Of a DNA stretch of 46,563 nucleotides, positions 1 through 8,357 are shown piece by piece. Source of the stretch: a bacterium (lineage in GTDB: Bacteria; Moduliflexota; Moduliflexia; Moduliflexales; JAUQPW01). The notes below the pieces were generated by a model that made no database searches, was not told the origin of the DNA, and saw only the letters and a program-made list of their open reading frames with translations. Numbering within the stretch: position 1 is the stretch's first letter; every line of letters starts with the position of its first letter. Where the stretch lies: contig JAUQPW010000018.1 in the NCBI GenBank assembly GCA_030550175.1, positions 14,939-61,501 on the forward strand. The letters are read 5' to 3'. The position numbers and the translations under genes were made by a program.

Positions 1-919
1 CTCGGGGGGATCTTTTAAGAAGTACAATAGGGCTTTCTGGAGAGCGGAGGAGGCGTTCCTCAAAGGGTGAGACCTCACAATATTTTTTTACCGTATCCAA
101 AGATGGAAACATAAGGGCAAAAGGTTTTTCTTCTCGTCCTTTCCTTTCACGAAGTTTAATTACAGCCTTTTCATTCCCTGCATCTACGATAAGGTGAAAA
201 CCGCCCAAACCCTTTAGGGCTAGAATTTTTCCACATCTTACTGCTTCAGCTGCTTTGAGTAGTGCTCCATGTCCCTTTGCGATGGGCTCTCTTTTCGGAG
301 TCCAGAGTTCCAGGGTTGGTCCACAGGCAGAACAAGCATTTGGTTCGGCATGGAACCGCCTATTTCGGGGTTCTTCGTACTCATCGCGGCACTCTGGACA
401 CATCTTGAAGATCTTCATGGAGGTGTTTCCTCTATCGTAGGGAAGTGCCTCAATGATAGTAAAGCGTGGACCACAGTTCGTACAATTTGTAAACGGATAA
501 AGAAAGCGACGATTCATAGAGTCAAATACTTCCTCCCTGCATTCAGAACAGGTAGCTATTTCAGGGAGAACAAGGGCTCTTTTTTCTCCTGTTGCTTCGC
601 TTTTTCTTATCTCGAAGCTATTAAAACCCACAGGATCCAGAAAAGAGAACTCAAGGCTTTGGATTATTGATCTGGGTGGTTTTTCTTTATCTAAGTGGAG
701 CAAAAAGGTATTTAAATTTTCTTCTTTACCTTCGACTTCAATAAGCACCCCCTCGGGGGAGTTTAAGACCCAGCCCTGAAGTTCGAGTTGGGTTGCCAGG
801 CGGTAGATAAAAGGTCTAAATCCAACTCCTTGCACAGCCCCCCGTACCATAATCTTGAGACGTCTATTCCCTTTTACTTTGACTTTATCCTGGATTTTCT
901 TAATTTCTTTAAGACTCAT
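1..919 (-). CDS. hypF: Carbamoyltransferase HypF, N-terminal part (runs off the window)
   Basis: HypF uses carbamoyl phosphate and ATP to make the thiocarbamate that HypE turns into the cyanide ligand of [NiFe]-hydrogenase. The start is the ATG at 919 and the frame stays open to the window edge, giving about 306 of the roughly 750 residues usual for the family. The N-terminal acylphosphatase-like domain is clear (GAVQGVGFRPFIYRLA). It is followed by the paired zinc-finger region with repeated C-x2-C motifs (CSEC, CTNCGPRF, CPEC, CSACGP), then the beginning of the YrdC/Sua5-like domain (LALKGLGGFHLI). It lies 63 bases downstream of hypA on the same strand, so the two probably form a hydrogenase-maturation operon. 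Identification is secure; the C-terminal half is outside the window. Confidence 0.95.
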   Translation of the reverse strand, partial: MSLKEIKKIQDKVKVKGNRRLKIMVRGAVQGVGFRPFIYRLATQLELQGWVLNSPEGVLIEVEGKEENLNTFLLHLDKEKPPRSIIQSLEFSFLDPVGFNSFEIRKSEATGEKRALVLPEIATCSECREEVFDSMNRRFLYPFTNCTNCGPRFTIIEALPYDRGNTSMKIFKMCPECRDEYEEPRNRRFHAEPNACSACGPTLELWTPKREPIAKGHGALLKAAEAVRCGKILALKGLGGFHLIVDAGNEKAVIKLRERKGREEKPFALMFPSLDTVKKYCEVSPFEERLLRSPESPIVLLKRSPR

Positions 920-982
920 GGGTATCAGGTCTCAGGGTTACCGTCTTGCAGATGATAGGTTCGAGGGTGTTCTTCAAGGTTC

Positions 983-1339
983 TCATCGGCATTTGATGGT
1001 AACACCGTTTTCCAGCTCCACGGCATCTACTAAGACCTGATTTCCTGACACAATCTCCATATCGGAAACACCACAGCGTGTGCAGGTAAACGGCGGATGG
1101 TTGAATTCGCTTTCGACCCCACATTGCCTGCAGCGTAGGCAAGGAGGGACTTCCACGATCTCCAGCACAGCTCTTGCTGCTGTTGTACCCTCGGCCACCA
1201 ATTGGAATGAGAACTCAAGACTATCCGGCACCACCATCTGCAATTTTCCAATCTGCAAGCAGATTCGTTGCACTTTTTGACCTTCTGCTGCATTCAGTGC
1301 TACGGCTAAAATAGCCTTAGCGAGTCCCATCTCATGCAT
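983..1339 (-). CDS. hypA: Hydrogenase nickel incorporation protein HypA
   Basis: HypA is the zinc-containing nickel metallochaperone that works with HypB to load nickel into [NiFe]-hydrogenase. The 118-residue protein has the family's usual length. It starts with the invariant MHE, whose His2 binds nickel, and the structural zinc site is two C-x2-C pairs (CLRC and CTRC, around residues 67-90). The ATG at 1339 has an AAGGAA ribosome site just upstream. hypF follows in the same direction. This pair is normal chromosomal backbone and marks the left border of the CRISPR island. Confidence 0.96.
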   Translation of the reverse strand: MHEMGLAKAILAVALNAAEGQKVQRICLQIGKLQMVVPDSLEFSFQLVAEGTTAARAVLEIVEVPPCLRCRQCGVESEFNHPPFTCTRCGVSDMEIVSGNQVLVDAVELENGVTIKCR

Positions 1340-1407
1340 TTTGATTCCTTTCGTGATCTGTTTGACACTTCATACTTTGCCTTGAACCCTCACATGGATC
1401 TAATTTT

Positions 1408-1438
1408 AATATAGCTCTGTTTTTATAGCAAGTTTCAA
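1408..1438 (-). promoter_or_regulatory. Possible promoter of hypA-hypF
   Basis: On the minus strand TTGAAA (1438-1433) and TATATT (1413-1408) are separated by 19 bases, about 70 bases before the hypA start. The spacing is longer than ideal, so this is a weak prediction. Confidence 0.3.
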
Positions 1439-1794
1439 ATCGAATGGCTCTTTTTTACCTTGACTTTCGTTTCCCCGTTGTTTTGTCGGTGATCTGATCT
1501 CCTCTATCCTGAAGTAGGGAAATTTGAGAAGTTAGCTGCACCCCCTCTGCATCTGATAAAGCCCCCTTCCTTAAAGCCATTAGCCCATCAATTCGCTTCC
1601 AATTCCAAAGAGGGCATTAGGAAATTCAGAACCCCAATAGCCAGGGGTGTAACCCATTGTCCTCCAGACCCCTCGTACTCCGTCTACAAGACTGCAAAAT
1701 CATCTTTCGGCAATTCAAAAAATAACCTTTCCCCCCTTTGCCAACACCGCAAAACGGGTAAAACTAGTTCTAATAACCTATATAAGCCAGAGAA

Positions 1795-1838
1795 GGGATT
1801 AGGAATTAGGGGACCCCCAATTCTCAATTCCTAATCCC
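1795..1838. repeat. 13-bp inverted repeat (GGGATTAGGAATT)
   Basis: GGGATTAGGAATT at 1795-1807 is perfectly mirrored by AATTCCTAATCCC at 1826-1838. It resembles the small dispersed intergenic palindromes seen in many bacterial genomes. No T-run follows, so it is not an obvious terminator. Confidence 0.6.
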
Positions 1839-2017
1839 TAATTCCTAAGGAAGTAAAAGATTATAGCTATTTTATCTTTTCTAGGTTCATTTCCTCTTTC
1901 CTTTTTCCTTGAAGCCTTACTTAAAGGATACCGATAAACCGAGACTTTTACAAGATCATCTTGAGTACATTGTTTACTTAGTTTTACTTGACTTTTAGGT
2001 GGCCCTGACCCCCAGTT

Positions 2018-2063
2018 CCTCTCCGCCCTCCCCCGCATGCGGGGGGATTAGAGGGGGGAGAGG
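2018..2063. repeat. Intergenic GC-rich palindrome
   Basis: The outer arms CCTCTCC (2018-2024) and GGAGAGG (2057-2063) enclose a perfect inner palindrome CCCCCGCATGCGGGGG. The CCTCTCC/GGAGAGG ends recall the palindrome at 12040-12094, suggesting a dispersed repeat family. Confidence 0.55.
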
Positions 2064-2161
2064 GGTTGGAGGCATACGCGCCAGGATAAGAAGGTTAGCC
2101 CCGGCAGGGCGACCTGTGGATAGCCCCTGGCGTGAGCCGGGGGAAACAGAATCCTATCCAC

Positions 2162-2190
2162 GTAGGGGCACGGCGCCGCCGTGTCCCTAC
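2162..2190. repeat. GTAGGGGC-type palindromic repeat, copy 1
   Basis: This 29-base near-palindrome begins GTAGGGGCACGGCG and ends CGCCGTGTCCCTAC. A second element with the same GTAGGGGC...CCCTAC ends lies at 37263-37289, so this is a dispersed small repeat of unknown function. Confidence 0.6.
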
Positions 2191-2300
2191 AACGTCGTCG
2201 TCCACTCTGACGGGGCTTTTCTTAACCTGCTGCCTATGGAGGCCTGGGGTGAGGAGAATCACACAGAATTAACTTTACAAAATACTACTCTCCCCTTAAA

Positions 2301-2328
2301 GTAGAGGCGAAGGGTCCTTTACCTCTAC
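2301..2328 (-). terminator. Candidate terminator of the CRISPR transcript
   Basis: Read on the minus strand, GTAGAGG...CCTCTAC forms an outer 7-bp stem with an inner AAGG/CCTT stem. TTTAAGG follows directly. It lies 34 bases beyond the repeat at 2362-2398, which is where a minus-strand array transcript would end. The T-run is short, so confidence is moderate. Confidence 0.4.
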
Positions 2329-2361
2329 TCCACGTGGGTAGATCTTCTTTAAAGGGTAACC

Positions 2362-3626
2362 GTTTCAATCCCTGTTGGGTTCTTATCGGCCTTTCAACCA
2401 AATCTCTGGTCAGGTAAGATCAGGTCGGTGTGAGTTTCAATCCCTGTTGGGTTCTTATCGGCCTTTCAACAAGTGGGAGGCTTTGGGACATTTCTGTTCA
2501 TAAGGGTTTCAATCCCTGTTGGGTTCTTATCGGCCTTTCAACCTTCAGATTTAAGGGCATTATCGGAATTGATAGAGGTTTCAATCCCTGTTGGGTTCTT
2601 ATCGGCCTTTCAACCTCTTTACCTGAACCTTCTGGAAAACCTCCCCTCGTTTCAATCCCTGTTGGGTTCTTATCGGCCTTTCAACTATAAATGGGGGCTT
2701 TTTCTGAAACGGATAGGGTAGTTTCAATCCCTGTTGGGTTCTTATCGGCCTTTCAACAAAGGGGGTTTTCCCCTGCAGTCGCTGCTTAGGAGCGTTTCAA
2801 TCCCTGTTGGGTTCTTATCGGCCTTTCAACTACTCCCAACGGGGACATCGAGCCCCTTTTTAAATATTGTTTCAATCCCTGTTGGGTTCTTATCGGCCTT
2901 TCAACGATTTAATAGAAGATTTAGCTCAAGAAATTCAAGAGTTTCAATCCCTGTTGGGTTCTTATCGGCCTTTCAACTTGCTCCCCTGCAATTTCCTTCT
3001 TGGTTTCTGCTTGTGTTTCAATCCCTGTTGGGTTCTTATCGGCCTTTCAACCTCACGAAGGTTGGAGGGATAAGATAAAACATTATAGTTTCAATCCCTG
3101 TTGGGTTCTTATCGGCCTTTCAACCCTTGCTTTTCAGTTTAAGGTATTCCTTTTCAGAGTTTCAATCCCTGTTGGGTTCTTATCGGCCTTTCAACCTCTT
3201 TTTCTTCCCGTGGCGACGTATCGTTGCAGGTTTCAATCCCTGTTGGGTTCTTATCGGCCTTTCAACAATATCATCAGAGGTCGCGCCGCGCCAAAGGCGT
3301 CGTTTCAATCCCTGTTGGGTTCTTATCGGCCTTTCAACTATAATCCCGCATTCATCCATATAGACCCCGACGAGTTTCAATCCCTGTTGGGTTCTTATCG
3401 GCCTTTCAACCGCCTTAAGGGAAACCTCTGGAATAGAATTTAAAGTTTCAATCCCTGTTGGGTTCTTATCGGCCTTTCAACCGTGGTCTGCTGGAGGGAG
3501 GTAGGCTCCCAGGTAAGTTTCAATCCCTGTTGGGTTCTTATCGGCCTTTCAAGGGAAAAACCCCCTGGAGAACTATGGTTTTGGATAGAGTTTCAATCCC
3601 TGTTGGGTTCTTATCGGCCTTTCAAC
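2362..3626 (-). CRISPR. CRISPR array, 18 repeats of 37 bp and 17 spacers
   Basis: The plus-strand repeat starts GTTTCAATCCCTGTTGGG and ends ATCGGCCTTTCAAC. Repeats begin at 2362, 2434, 2506, 2578, 2649, 2721, 2794, 2869, 2941, 3015, 3088, 3159, 3230, 3302, 3374, 3445, 3517 and 3590. Spacers are 34-38 bases, mostly 35. The only variation I see is in repeat 3517-3553, which ends in G instead of C. I assign minus-strand transcription for three reasons: that strand's repeat ends ATTGAAAC, the typical 8-base crRNA 5' handle; a good promoter points at the array from the cas2 side (3878-3906); and a terminator-like hairpin lies beyond the other end. The array follows the type I-D cas operon on the same strand. 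Confidence 0.98.
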
Positions 3627-3737
3627 CCCCCGCATCCAAGACACTATGAGTGTGAGGCTTACAGTCTCAAAACCGAAAATCTGTTCAATTTTCGGGTTTA
3701 TTTTCTGTTTTGTTTTTGATAGTGCTTTCTTTAGCAT

Positions 3738-3774
3738 TTCCCTTTTCCTGTTGAATTCCTATCAGCCTTCCAAC
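3738..3774 (-). repeat. Degenerate CRISPR-repeat-like sequence inside the leader
   Basis: On the plus strand 3748-3774 matches the last 27 bases of the repeat at 22 positions (CTGTTGaaTTCcTATCaGCC, then TTcCAAC; lower case marks differences). The part that would give the crRNA 5' handle is not conserved. It sits 111 bases from the nearest true repeat. Confidence 0.55.
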
Positions 3775-3788
3775 TTGAATTCCTTTGA

Positions 3789-3840
3789 CTTAACCGAGCA
3801 TCTTCCAGGAAAATCATGATAGCTTCGATGCTCGGTTAAG
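3789..3840. repeat. 14-bp inverted repeat in the leader
   Basis: CTTAACCGAGCATC (3789-3802) and GATGCTCGGTTAAG (3827-3840) are perfect complements with a 24-base loop. It lies just downstream of the leader promoter. It could be a protein-binding site for spacer integration or regulation, or an RNA hairpin in the pre-crRNA leader. Confidence 0.65.
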
Positions 3841-3877
3841 AAAGTTAAAATAAATACTCCCCTGCTCAATACGCGCT

Positions 3878-3906
3878 TCTTTACCAATTCGTTTAGAAAC
3901 TGTCAA
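3878..3906 (-). promoter_or_regulatory. Promoter of the CRISPR array
   Basis: On the minus strand a consensus -35 TTGACA (3906-3901) and a -10 TAAAGA (3883-3878) have the ideal 17-base spacing. It starts just after the cas2 stop codon and points at the array. Confidence 0.6.
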
Positions 3907-3918
3907 GAAATTTCTCCC

Positions 3919-4194
3919 TTAAACAAAAACTGCTCCATCCTCCAATGGCATCCGACCTCCAATACGTTCTACCTGCCCAGTACATCGGTCACATAAAAAA
4001 TAAAAGCGTATGTTATCACCTTTCTCCTTATCAATCAACCTGTCTAATCGGTCCCGTAACCGTAAATAATCCTTTTTTTCCAACTGACATTCAAACACGC
4101 TATATTGGACCCACTCCCCATAAGACTTCAAAACCTTATGAATCTGAGTACGCCGCTTGTTTTCCCTAACATCATAAGAAACAATAACAAACAT
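3919..4194 (-). CDS. cas2: CRISPR adaptation endonuclease Cas2
   Basis: Cas2 forms the central dimer of the Cas1-Cas2 integrase that inserts new spacers. The 91-residue protein has the family's usual length and begins with the signature strand MFVIVSYDV, whose Asp8 is the conserved metal-site residue. The ferredoxin-like fold is supported by VQYSVFECQL and the FYFLC strand. It is the last gene of the type I-D operon, next to the leader. Its start is separated from the cas1 stop by a partial tandem duplication of the cas1 3' end (4193-4308). In the undisturbed arrangement the cas1 stop would have been 2 bases from the cas2 ATG. Confidence 0.97.
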   Translation of the reverse strand: MFVIVSYDVRENKRRTQIHKVLKSYGEWVQYSVFECQLEKKDYLRLRDRLDRLIDKEKGDNIRFYFLCDRCTGQVERIGGRMPLEDGAVFV

Positions 4195-4308
4195 TACTAT
4201 TTTACCAGTAAGGGGACATATTCCTGTAACTCTCCAAAGAAAAGTTGGGGTTGTGGGGAGTAAAATTACTATTTTACCAGTAAGGGGACATATTCCTGTA
4301 ACTCTCCA
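4193..4308. repeat. 72-bp-period tandem duplication across the cas1-cas2 junction
   Basis: A 44-base sequence is exactly repeated at 4193-4236 and 4265-4308. The right copy encodes the last residues of Cas1 (LQEYVPLLVK) and its stop. The left copy repeats that sequence out of use, directly before the cas2 ATG. The result is a 74-base cas1-cas2 gap instead of near-overlap, while the sequence immediately before cas2 is preserved. Confidence 0.85.
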
Positions 4309-5288
4309 GTTAAAACCTTGGCTAAAATCCGAGCCTGCAACTCAAATGTCCGAAGATAACTTACTTTATAACCGAAAACTGGATGCCGAAACTCTGTCAT
4401 TTTGCGTTCCTCATACTGCTTTAAAAAGGTCTTCCGTGCCCCTTCTTCCATCAAAATTACTCCCCCTAGCTGCTGCTCGAATTCGGTAGGTCCTATCATC
4501 CGCTTGTTTATCAAAGTTAATACCACCGAATCCACTACGATCGGACGAAACTCCTCCATCAAATCCAATGCTAAACTGGGTTTGCCATGACGGTCAGCAT
4601 GTAGAAACCCTACATAAGGATCCAAACCAACAATGTTAATTGCTGCAATAAGATCGTACATGAGCAGGGTATAACCAAATGAAAGCATGGCATTCACGGG
4701 ATCCCGGCAAGGATGCTTGATTCTCTTTTCAAATTGAAAACCGTCAGCCTTAATTAAGGCTCCAAATACACTAAAATAAGCTGCACTGGCTTCTCCTTCA
4801 CGCCCACGTATTTCATCCAACGTCTGAGCATAGGGTAAGGCCTCTTCTGCTTGTTTGATGCGCTCTACAGCCTTATCCAAAGCTATAAAACGACTACTTG
4901 ACTCATCTTCCTCCGAACGACGACTGCGAACTAAAAGCGTACGCATATTGGCTAACTTACCGGCTACAACCGCCCGTGCAATGCGTTTGATAACCACTTC
5001 GTCATCAGCAGCTCGATATTGGGTTCGACGTAAAATCACATTCCCGTTTAAGGGGGGTTGAATGTGACCCCGATATCGACCCCCACGACTCAAATAACAA
5101 AGTGAAATCCCATGCTCCAACAGGGCTTCCACCGTCGCAGCGGTTACGGCCACACGACCCAGTAAAACCACCGAAGAAACCTTTAACATAGGGACGTCAA
5201 TGAGCGTCTGTTTTTCCTTTGTAACCTTTAAACGCTCATCTACTTTGCGAAGTACAGAATCTTCCGTTGTAATATATAAAGTCGCCAT
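4269..5288 (-). CDS. cas1: CRISPR adaptation integrase Cas1
   Basis: Cas1 is the metal-dependent integrase that catalyses spacer insertion with Cas2. I take the ATG at 5288 (MATLYITTEDSVLRK), giving 339 residues. An upstream in-frame TTG would add only three. The N-terminal beta domain is followed by the helical catalytic domain. The expected active-site segments are present: IRGREGEASAAYF carries the catalytic Glu, IKHPCRDPVNAMLSFGY the His, and HADRHGKPSLALDLMEEFRP the Asp. It lies between cas4 (107-base gap) and cas2, the typical I-D order. No ribosome site stands out, so it may depend on translation of upstream genes. Confidence 0.97.
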   Translation of the reverse strand: MATLYITTEDSVLRKVDERLKVTKEKQTLIDVPMLKVSSVVLLGRVAVTAATVEALLEHGISLCYLSRGGRYRGHIQPPLNGNVILRRTQYRAADDEVVIKRIARAVVAGKLANMRTLLVRSRRSEEDESSSRFIALDKAVERIKQAEEALPYAQTLDEIRGREGEASAAYFSVFGALIKADGFQFEKRIKHPCRDPVNAMLSFGYTLLMYDLIAAINIVGLDPYVGFLHADRHGKPSLALDLMEEFRPIVVDSVVLTLINKRMIGPTEFEQQLGGVILMEEGARKTFLKQYEERKMTEFRHPVFGYKVSYLRTFELQARILAKVLTGELQEYVPLLVK

Positions 5289-5395
5289 ATGGATCAAAAA
5301 ATAAGATCTAGTAGGTTAACCGTCCCCGGTTGCACGAATACCGAGAAGTTTATTCCTGCTAATCTGTTTTATTCATAGCTTGGTTATTCTGACAT

Positions 5396-5986
5396 TTATT
5401 GAAGCTTAATAAGTTTCGCCGTCTCACGAGGCAAACAAACTGGATAAAGAGAACAGCCCCGACACCGTGGACCATAGATCGAAGGAGGTTTCTCACATTT
5501 CGAGAGCAATTGCCTGACCTTCTCGATAGTCTGTATCGTCTGCTGCCGAATTCGACTATCAAGCTTTACCTCTTGCCGCCTCCCCGTAGCGGCATAGTAG
5601 ATATACCCTGTCTCGATCTCTCCACAACCTAACATCTCCTCCAGACATAGGGCTTGGGCACAAAGTTGTAGTTGATCGTTTTTCCAATCACCTCGACGGC
5701 CCTTTTTAATCTCTACAGGATAGATTTTACCGTCCTTTTCCTCAATCACATCCGCCCGCCCATGAAGCCGGTATTTCTCTGAATAAAGCCAAACAGAACG
5801 AAATTGCCTGGTATCCCCTCGCCGGACTTCAACCGGAATATCCGTACGAGCATGAAGAATGGAACCTTCAACTGTATGTTCGTTCTGTAAAAATTGCCCC
5901 TCACAATAAATGAGATAACAACGCCTGGAACAATAATCAAATTGATTCAGTGCTGAAATTAAAATGTGGTCTTCCTCGGCCTTCAT
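5396..5986 (-). CDS. cas4: CRISPR-associated exonuclease Cas4
   Basis: Cas4 is a RecB-type Fe-S nuclease that trims prespacers and fixes PAM and orientation before integration by Cas1-Cas2. The 196-residue protein has the expected cysteine pattern for the Fe-S cluster: one N-terminal group (YCSRRCYLIYC) and a C-terminal group (CRGCSLYPVC). The RecB nuclease motifs appear as GRADVIE, PVEIKKGRRG and the NDQLQLCAQALCLEE helix. Its ATG overlaps the cas6 stop as ATGA, so the two are translationally coupled. Confidence 0.96.
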   Translation of the reverse strand: MKAEEDHILISALNQFDYCSRRCYLIYCEGQFLQNEHTVEGSILHARTDIPVEVRRGDTRQFRSVWLYSEKYRLHGRADVIEEKDGKIYPVEIKKGRRGDWKNDQLQLCAQALCLEEMLGCGEIETGYIYYAATGRRQEVKLDSRIRQQTIQTIEKVRQLLSKCEKPPSIYGPRCRGCSLYPVCLPRETAKLIKLQ

Positions 5987-6912
5987 AAAATTCCCCCACT
6001 CTTCTCCAGGGTCCTAGAAGATTCTCCATCTGAAACCCGCCGGGCCGTTCCCATCCCCCGAGTCGTCTTCTTACCAATCCCACTGAATAAGGCAAAATCA
6101 GCTAATAAATTGGTGATCTTGATAAACTCCGGCGAAACAGGACCAATAATACGAAATGTCACCTGTCCAACAAATCCAGTAAGCGTAATTTCACTATCCT
6201 GTCGAAAAGGTTGGGTATGAATATGATAGCAAACAACAACAAGATGATTCTCTACGGCATCCACAAACTCAGGGGAAATAGGATAGGTTGCTCCAAAAGC
6301 ATCGTTCCAACGATCGGCTAAACTCTTCCAAACAAGACGAGGCTCCGGTAAAGGTATCTGTCGGTTCAGGCGTTCAAATACGGTCGGTGATTTAAACTCA
6401 AACGTAATCATCCGCTCATCCGTTGAAGCCCGAATAATAAGATCCTCTACCTCGCTATATCCTGCCCATGGATGTCGACTAAACCCAGAAGCCAATACCT
6501 CAACAATCTGAAATTGGGTTTTATCAATAATTAAGACAGGAAAAGGACTCTCGCCTTCCTTCTTTACTCCTCTAAGCCCCAGCAGATAACTTAATAAAGC
6601 CGGATAAACCCGGTCATCCAAAGCTGCAAGGTGTAACCAGTATAGGGTGCCCCCCGAGGTCAGAACCTTATGATTAGAACTGGTCCTGTTCCTTACCCTC
6701 TCAACTCCCTTGTCTATAAATAATGGCGATACCGCATAATGCCTGAGAGCTGTCGGCTCGTCTAAATCCGGTCTGTCGTGTAATTCAGTGGCCAGCTCTG
6801 GATCAACCTGCCGCATGAGCTCCAGGAACATCCCTTGAAGTCTAGCCCCGGTAGCTTCACGAAGATTAAACTCTGATTTCGGAAAAATTTTTAAGACAAT
6901 AGAATAAGGCAT
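5983..6912 (-). CDS. cas6: CRISPR pre-crRNA endoribonuclease Cas6
   Basis: Cas6 cuts the repeat RNA to release crRNAs with an 8-base 5' handle. This 309-residue protein is a RAMP of typical Cas6 size and ends with the glycine-rich loop GIGKKTTRGMGTAR that binds repeat RNA. An N-terminal LHDRPDL offers a candidate catalytic histidine. It is the only Cas6 I find in the window, although there are three effector modules, so it probably processes crRNAs for all of them. It sits between csc1 (36-base gap) and cas4 (ATGA overlap). Confidence 0.93.
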   Translation of the reverse strand: MPYSIVLKIFPKSEFNLREATGARLQGMFLELMRQVDPELATELHDRPDLDEPTALRHYAVSPLFIDKGVERVRNRTSSNHKVLTSGGTLYWLHLAALDDRVYPALLSYLLGLRGVKKEGESPFPVLIIDKTQFQIVEVLASGFSRHPWAGYSEVEDLIIRASTDERMITFEFKSPTVFERLNRQIPLPEPRLVWKSLADRWNDAFGATYPISPEFVDAVENHLVVVCYHIHTQPFRQDSEITLTGFVGQVTFRIIGPVSPEFIKITNLLADFALFSGIGKKTTRGMGTARRVSDGESSRTLEKSGGIL

Positions 6913-6948
6913 ACCTTTGCCCCCTATTGGATTCTCAATCCTGAATGT

Positions 6949-7647
6949 CTAAGATTGCCGATCACCTGTAAAATTAAATTGCATACCGGCAGGGAAGCAG
7001 AAAGACCCTCTTGGACATTCGACAATAAGATAACTTCCCTCAAGATGCGCATTGTTGATTAAACTAACGGGAGGCATGTTGATATAATCACATAACCTCA
7101 ATCTACTCATAGGTAAAACGTCCAGTGGATTGAGGGGATGAACAGCCAGATAAGAGCCACTCCTTTCTGATTTAATCCGGCATTCATGCCAATCTAAACG
7201 TGCTTTCGCTAACCATTTCCCAATTCGAATCCAGGGAGGAGGTTTATAACGATCCGTTCGATCGAATATAAAAAACCGAAAGAGACTCTCGGGAGCAAGC
7301 TCCTTGGCACGCCCAAAACCAGGAACATTTCTTCCCCACAGGTCTCGTTTGAGCTTTTCCATATCCACATGATACCGGTTAATGGCGTACTTCCACGTAT
7401 GCAGAGAAAAGGAATGGCGAATAGAAACGGCCGGAGTTACATAGATCCCCCGCTGATTAAGATCACTCAGATCTTCTCGATATTGAGGTATTTGCTGCCG
7501 TACGAAATAAGGACTTACCACAAGACCTAGAGCATAACATAAAGCATAATTATGGATTAATGCCTCGGTTTCATATAGCCGACCAATCTCTCTGGTAGCA
7601 AAGTATACGAAATCGTGAAACTCTAATTCGCATTCCAGTATTCGCAT
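6949..7647 (-). CDS. csc1: Type I-D Cas5 (Csc1)
   Basis: Csc1 is the Cas5-family subunit that caps the 5' handle of crRNA in the type I-D Cascade complex. The start MRILECELEFHDFVYFATRE is followed by IGRLYETEALIHNYALCYAL, which I recognise as the Csc1 family opening. The ATG at 7647 gives 232 residues. A GTG at 7659, overlapping the csc2 stop as GTGA, would add four residues. GAGGGAG precedes the ATG at short spacing. The close csc2-csc1 junction implies coupled translation. Confidence 0.93.
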   Translation of the reverse strand: MRILECELEFHDFVYFATREIGRLYETEALIHNYALCYALGLVVSPYFVRQQIPQYREDLSDLNQRGIYVTPAVSIRHSFSLHTWKYAINRYHVDMEKLKRDLWGRNVPGFGRAKELAPESLFRFFIFDRTDRYKPPPWIRIGKWLAKARLDWHECRIKSERSGSYLAVHPLNPLDVLPMSRLRLCDYINMPPVSLINNAHLEGSYLIVECPRGSFCFPAGMQFNFTGDRQS

Positions 7648-7655
7648 AATCTCCC

Positions 7656-8357
7656 TCACTTTACCCCAATAAAGGTATCAAAATAAGCTTTGGATTCTCG
7701 AAAGGCTTGCTCCAAAAACCGGCCGATAACTTCTTCAGATAGAACAGTATCTGCTTCCGCAAGAACGTTTTTGAGATGGTCTCCCTGAATTATTTGATAA
7801 TGAACTCCATCCCCCTGCAGCAACTCCGTCAAGGCTTTTTCCATGGCTTGTTTGACATCCTCTTCTAGGAGCGGATCAGGAGGTCTCAACTCATCCTTAA
7901 GCTTAAGCAAATCATAGGTTCTTTGTGTCAGACGCAGGTTGCTGGTAATCTCTCCATCGGCCAGTACAACAGCCAATACCATATTCCGCATTTTGCCTGT
8001 TCGGGTTGTTTGAGCCCCATAATGTTTGGTACGAAGGATGTTATTCAATACATAAAGAAATCCTGCTTCGGTAGGATCTTTCAGGGTCACAATACTTGGG
8101 AAGAAGACCTCAGGCTTTACATGGTCTTGCGTATTTATACGAGAGGTGGTTTCTCCGGCACGGGACATGGTGCCATCCTCAAAAGGGGCATTGAGGGTCA
8201 GTACTTCATGAGAATCTTCATAGGCTGTGATGGAGAAAGCCGTATCCACTAAAACTTTAGACTTCTCTGAACCACTTTCGCCGATAGCGAAACCATAGAG
8301 AATGCAATCCGGACAGCGCATACAGAAACTTACATTGTAATCACAGGCATGATACAT
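7656..8357 (-). CDS. csc2: Type I-D Cas7 backbone (Csc2), C-terminal fragment
   Basis: Csc2 forms the filament along the crRNA spacer in the I-D Cascade. This 233-residue frame carries most of the protein: the zinc-binding cysteine cluster (ACDYNVSFCMRCPDC), the ILYGFAIGESG segment, and the RAMP core RINTQDHVKPEVFFPSIVTL. The ATG at 8357 is internal. The natural frame continues upstream as AKGTEREKLENQFRMYHACD and joins the fragment at 8330-8689 if one base is restored around 8391-8412. Repaired, the protein would be about 344 residues, normal for the family. Sequencing error and true decay both remain possible. Confidence 0.9.
   Translation of the reverse strand: MYHACDYNVSFCMRCPDCILYGFAIGESGSEKSKVLVDTAFSITAYEDSHEVLTLNAPFEDGTMSRAGETTSRINTQDHVKPEVFFPSIVTLKDPTEAGFLYVLNNILRTKHYGAQTTRTGKMRNMVLAVVLADGEITSNLRLTQRTYDLLKLKDELRPPDPLLEEDVKQAMEKALTELLQGDGVHYQIIQGDHLKNVLAEADTVLSEEVIGRFLEQAFRESKAYFDTFIGVK

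Larger units (their letters stand above)
1340..2300. other. Non-coding spacer between hypA and the CRISPR array, rich in palindromes
   Basis: I find no convincing gene here. The stretch holds at least three unrelated palindromic elements, listed separately at 1795-1838, 2018-2063 and 2162-2190. Short open frames in it (for example 1999-2304) run across these palindromes and show no recognisable protein features. Confidence 0.6.
3627..3918 (-). promoter_or_regulatory. CRISPR leader region
   Basis: This AT-rich stretch lies between the cas2 stop and the array. On the minus strand it reads promoter (3906-3878), 14-bp inverted repeat (3840-3789), a degenerate repeat-like stretch (3774-3738), and then an A-rich segment up to the first repeat. 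A leader on the cas side fits integration of new spacers at the 3626 end by Cas1-Cas2. Confidence 0.7.

Noticed and set aside
255..670. Plus-strand open frames at the left end (61 and 133 residues)
   Set aside because: They are antisense to hypF, whose minus-strand frame shows clear acylphosphatase and zinc-finger motifs.
2430..3719. Several open frames across the CRISPR array encoding repeated SIPVGFLSAFQ- or NPCWVLIGLST-like peptides
   Set aside because: They are translations of the 37-bp repeats and spacers, not genes.
3738..3774. Leader repeat remnant as a CreA-type guide RNA
   Set aside because: The 3' handle part of the repeat is not conserved and no small toxin gene is visible nearby.
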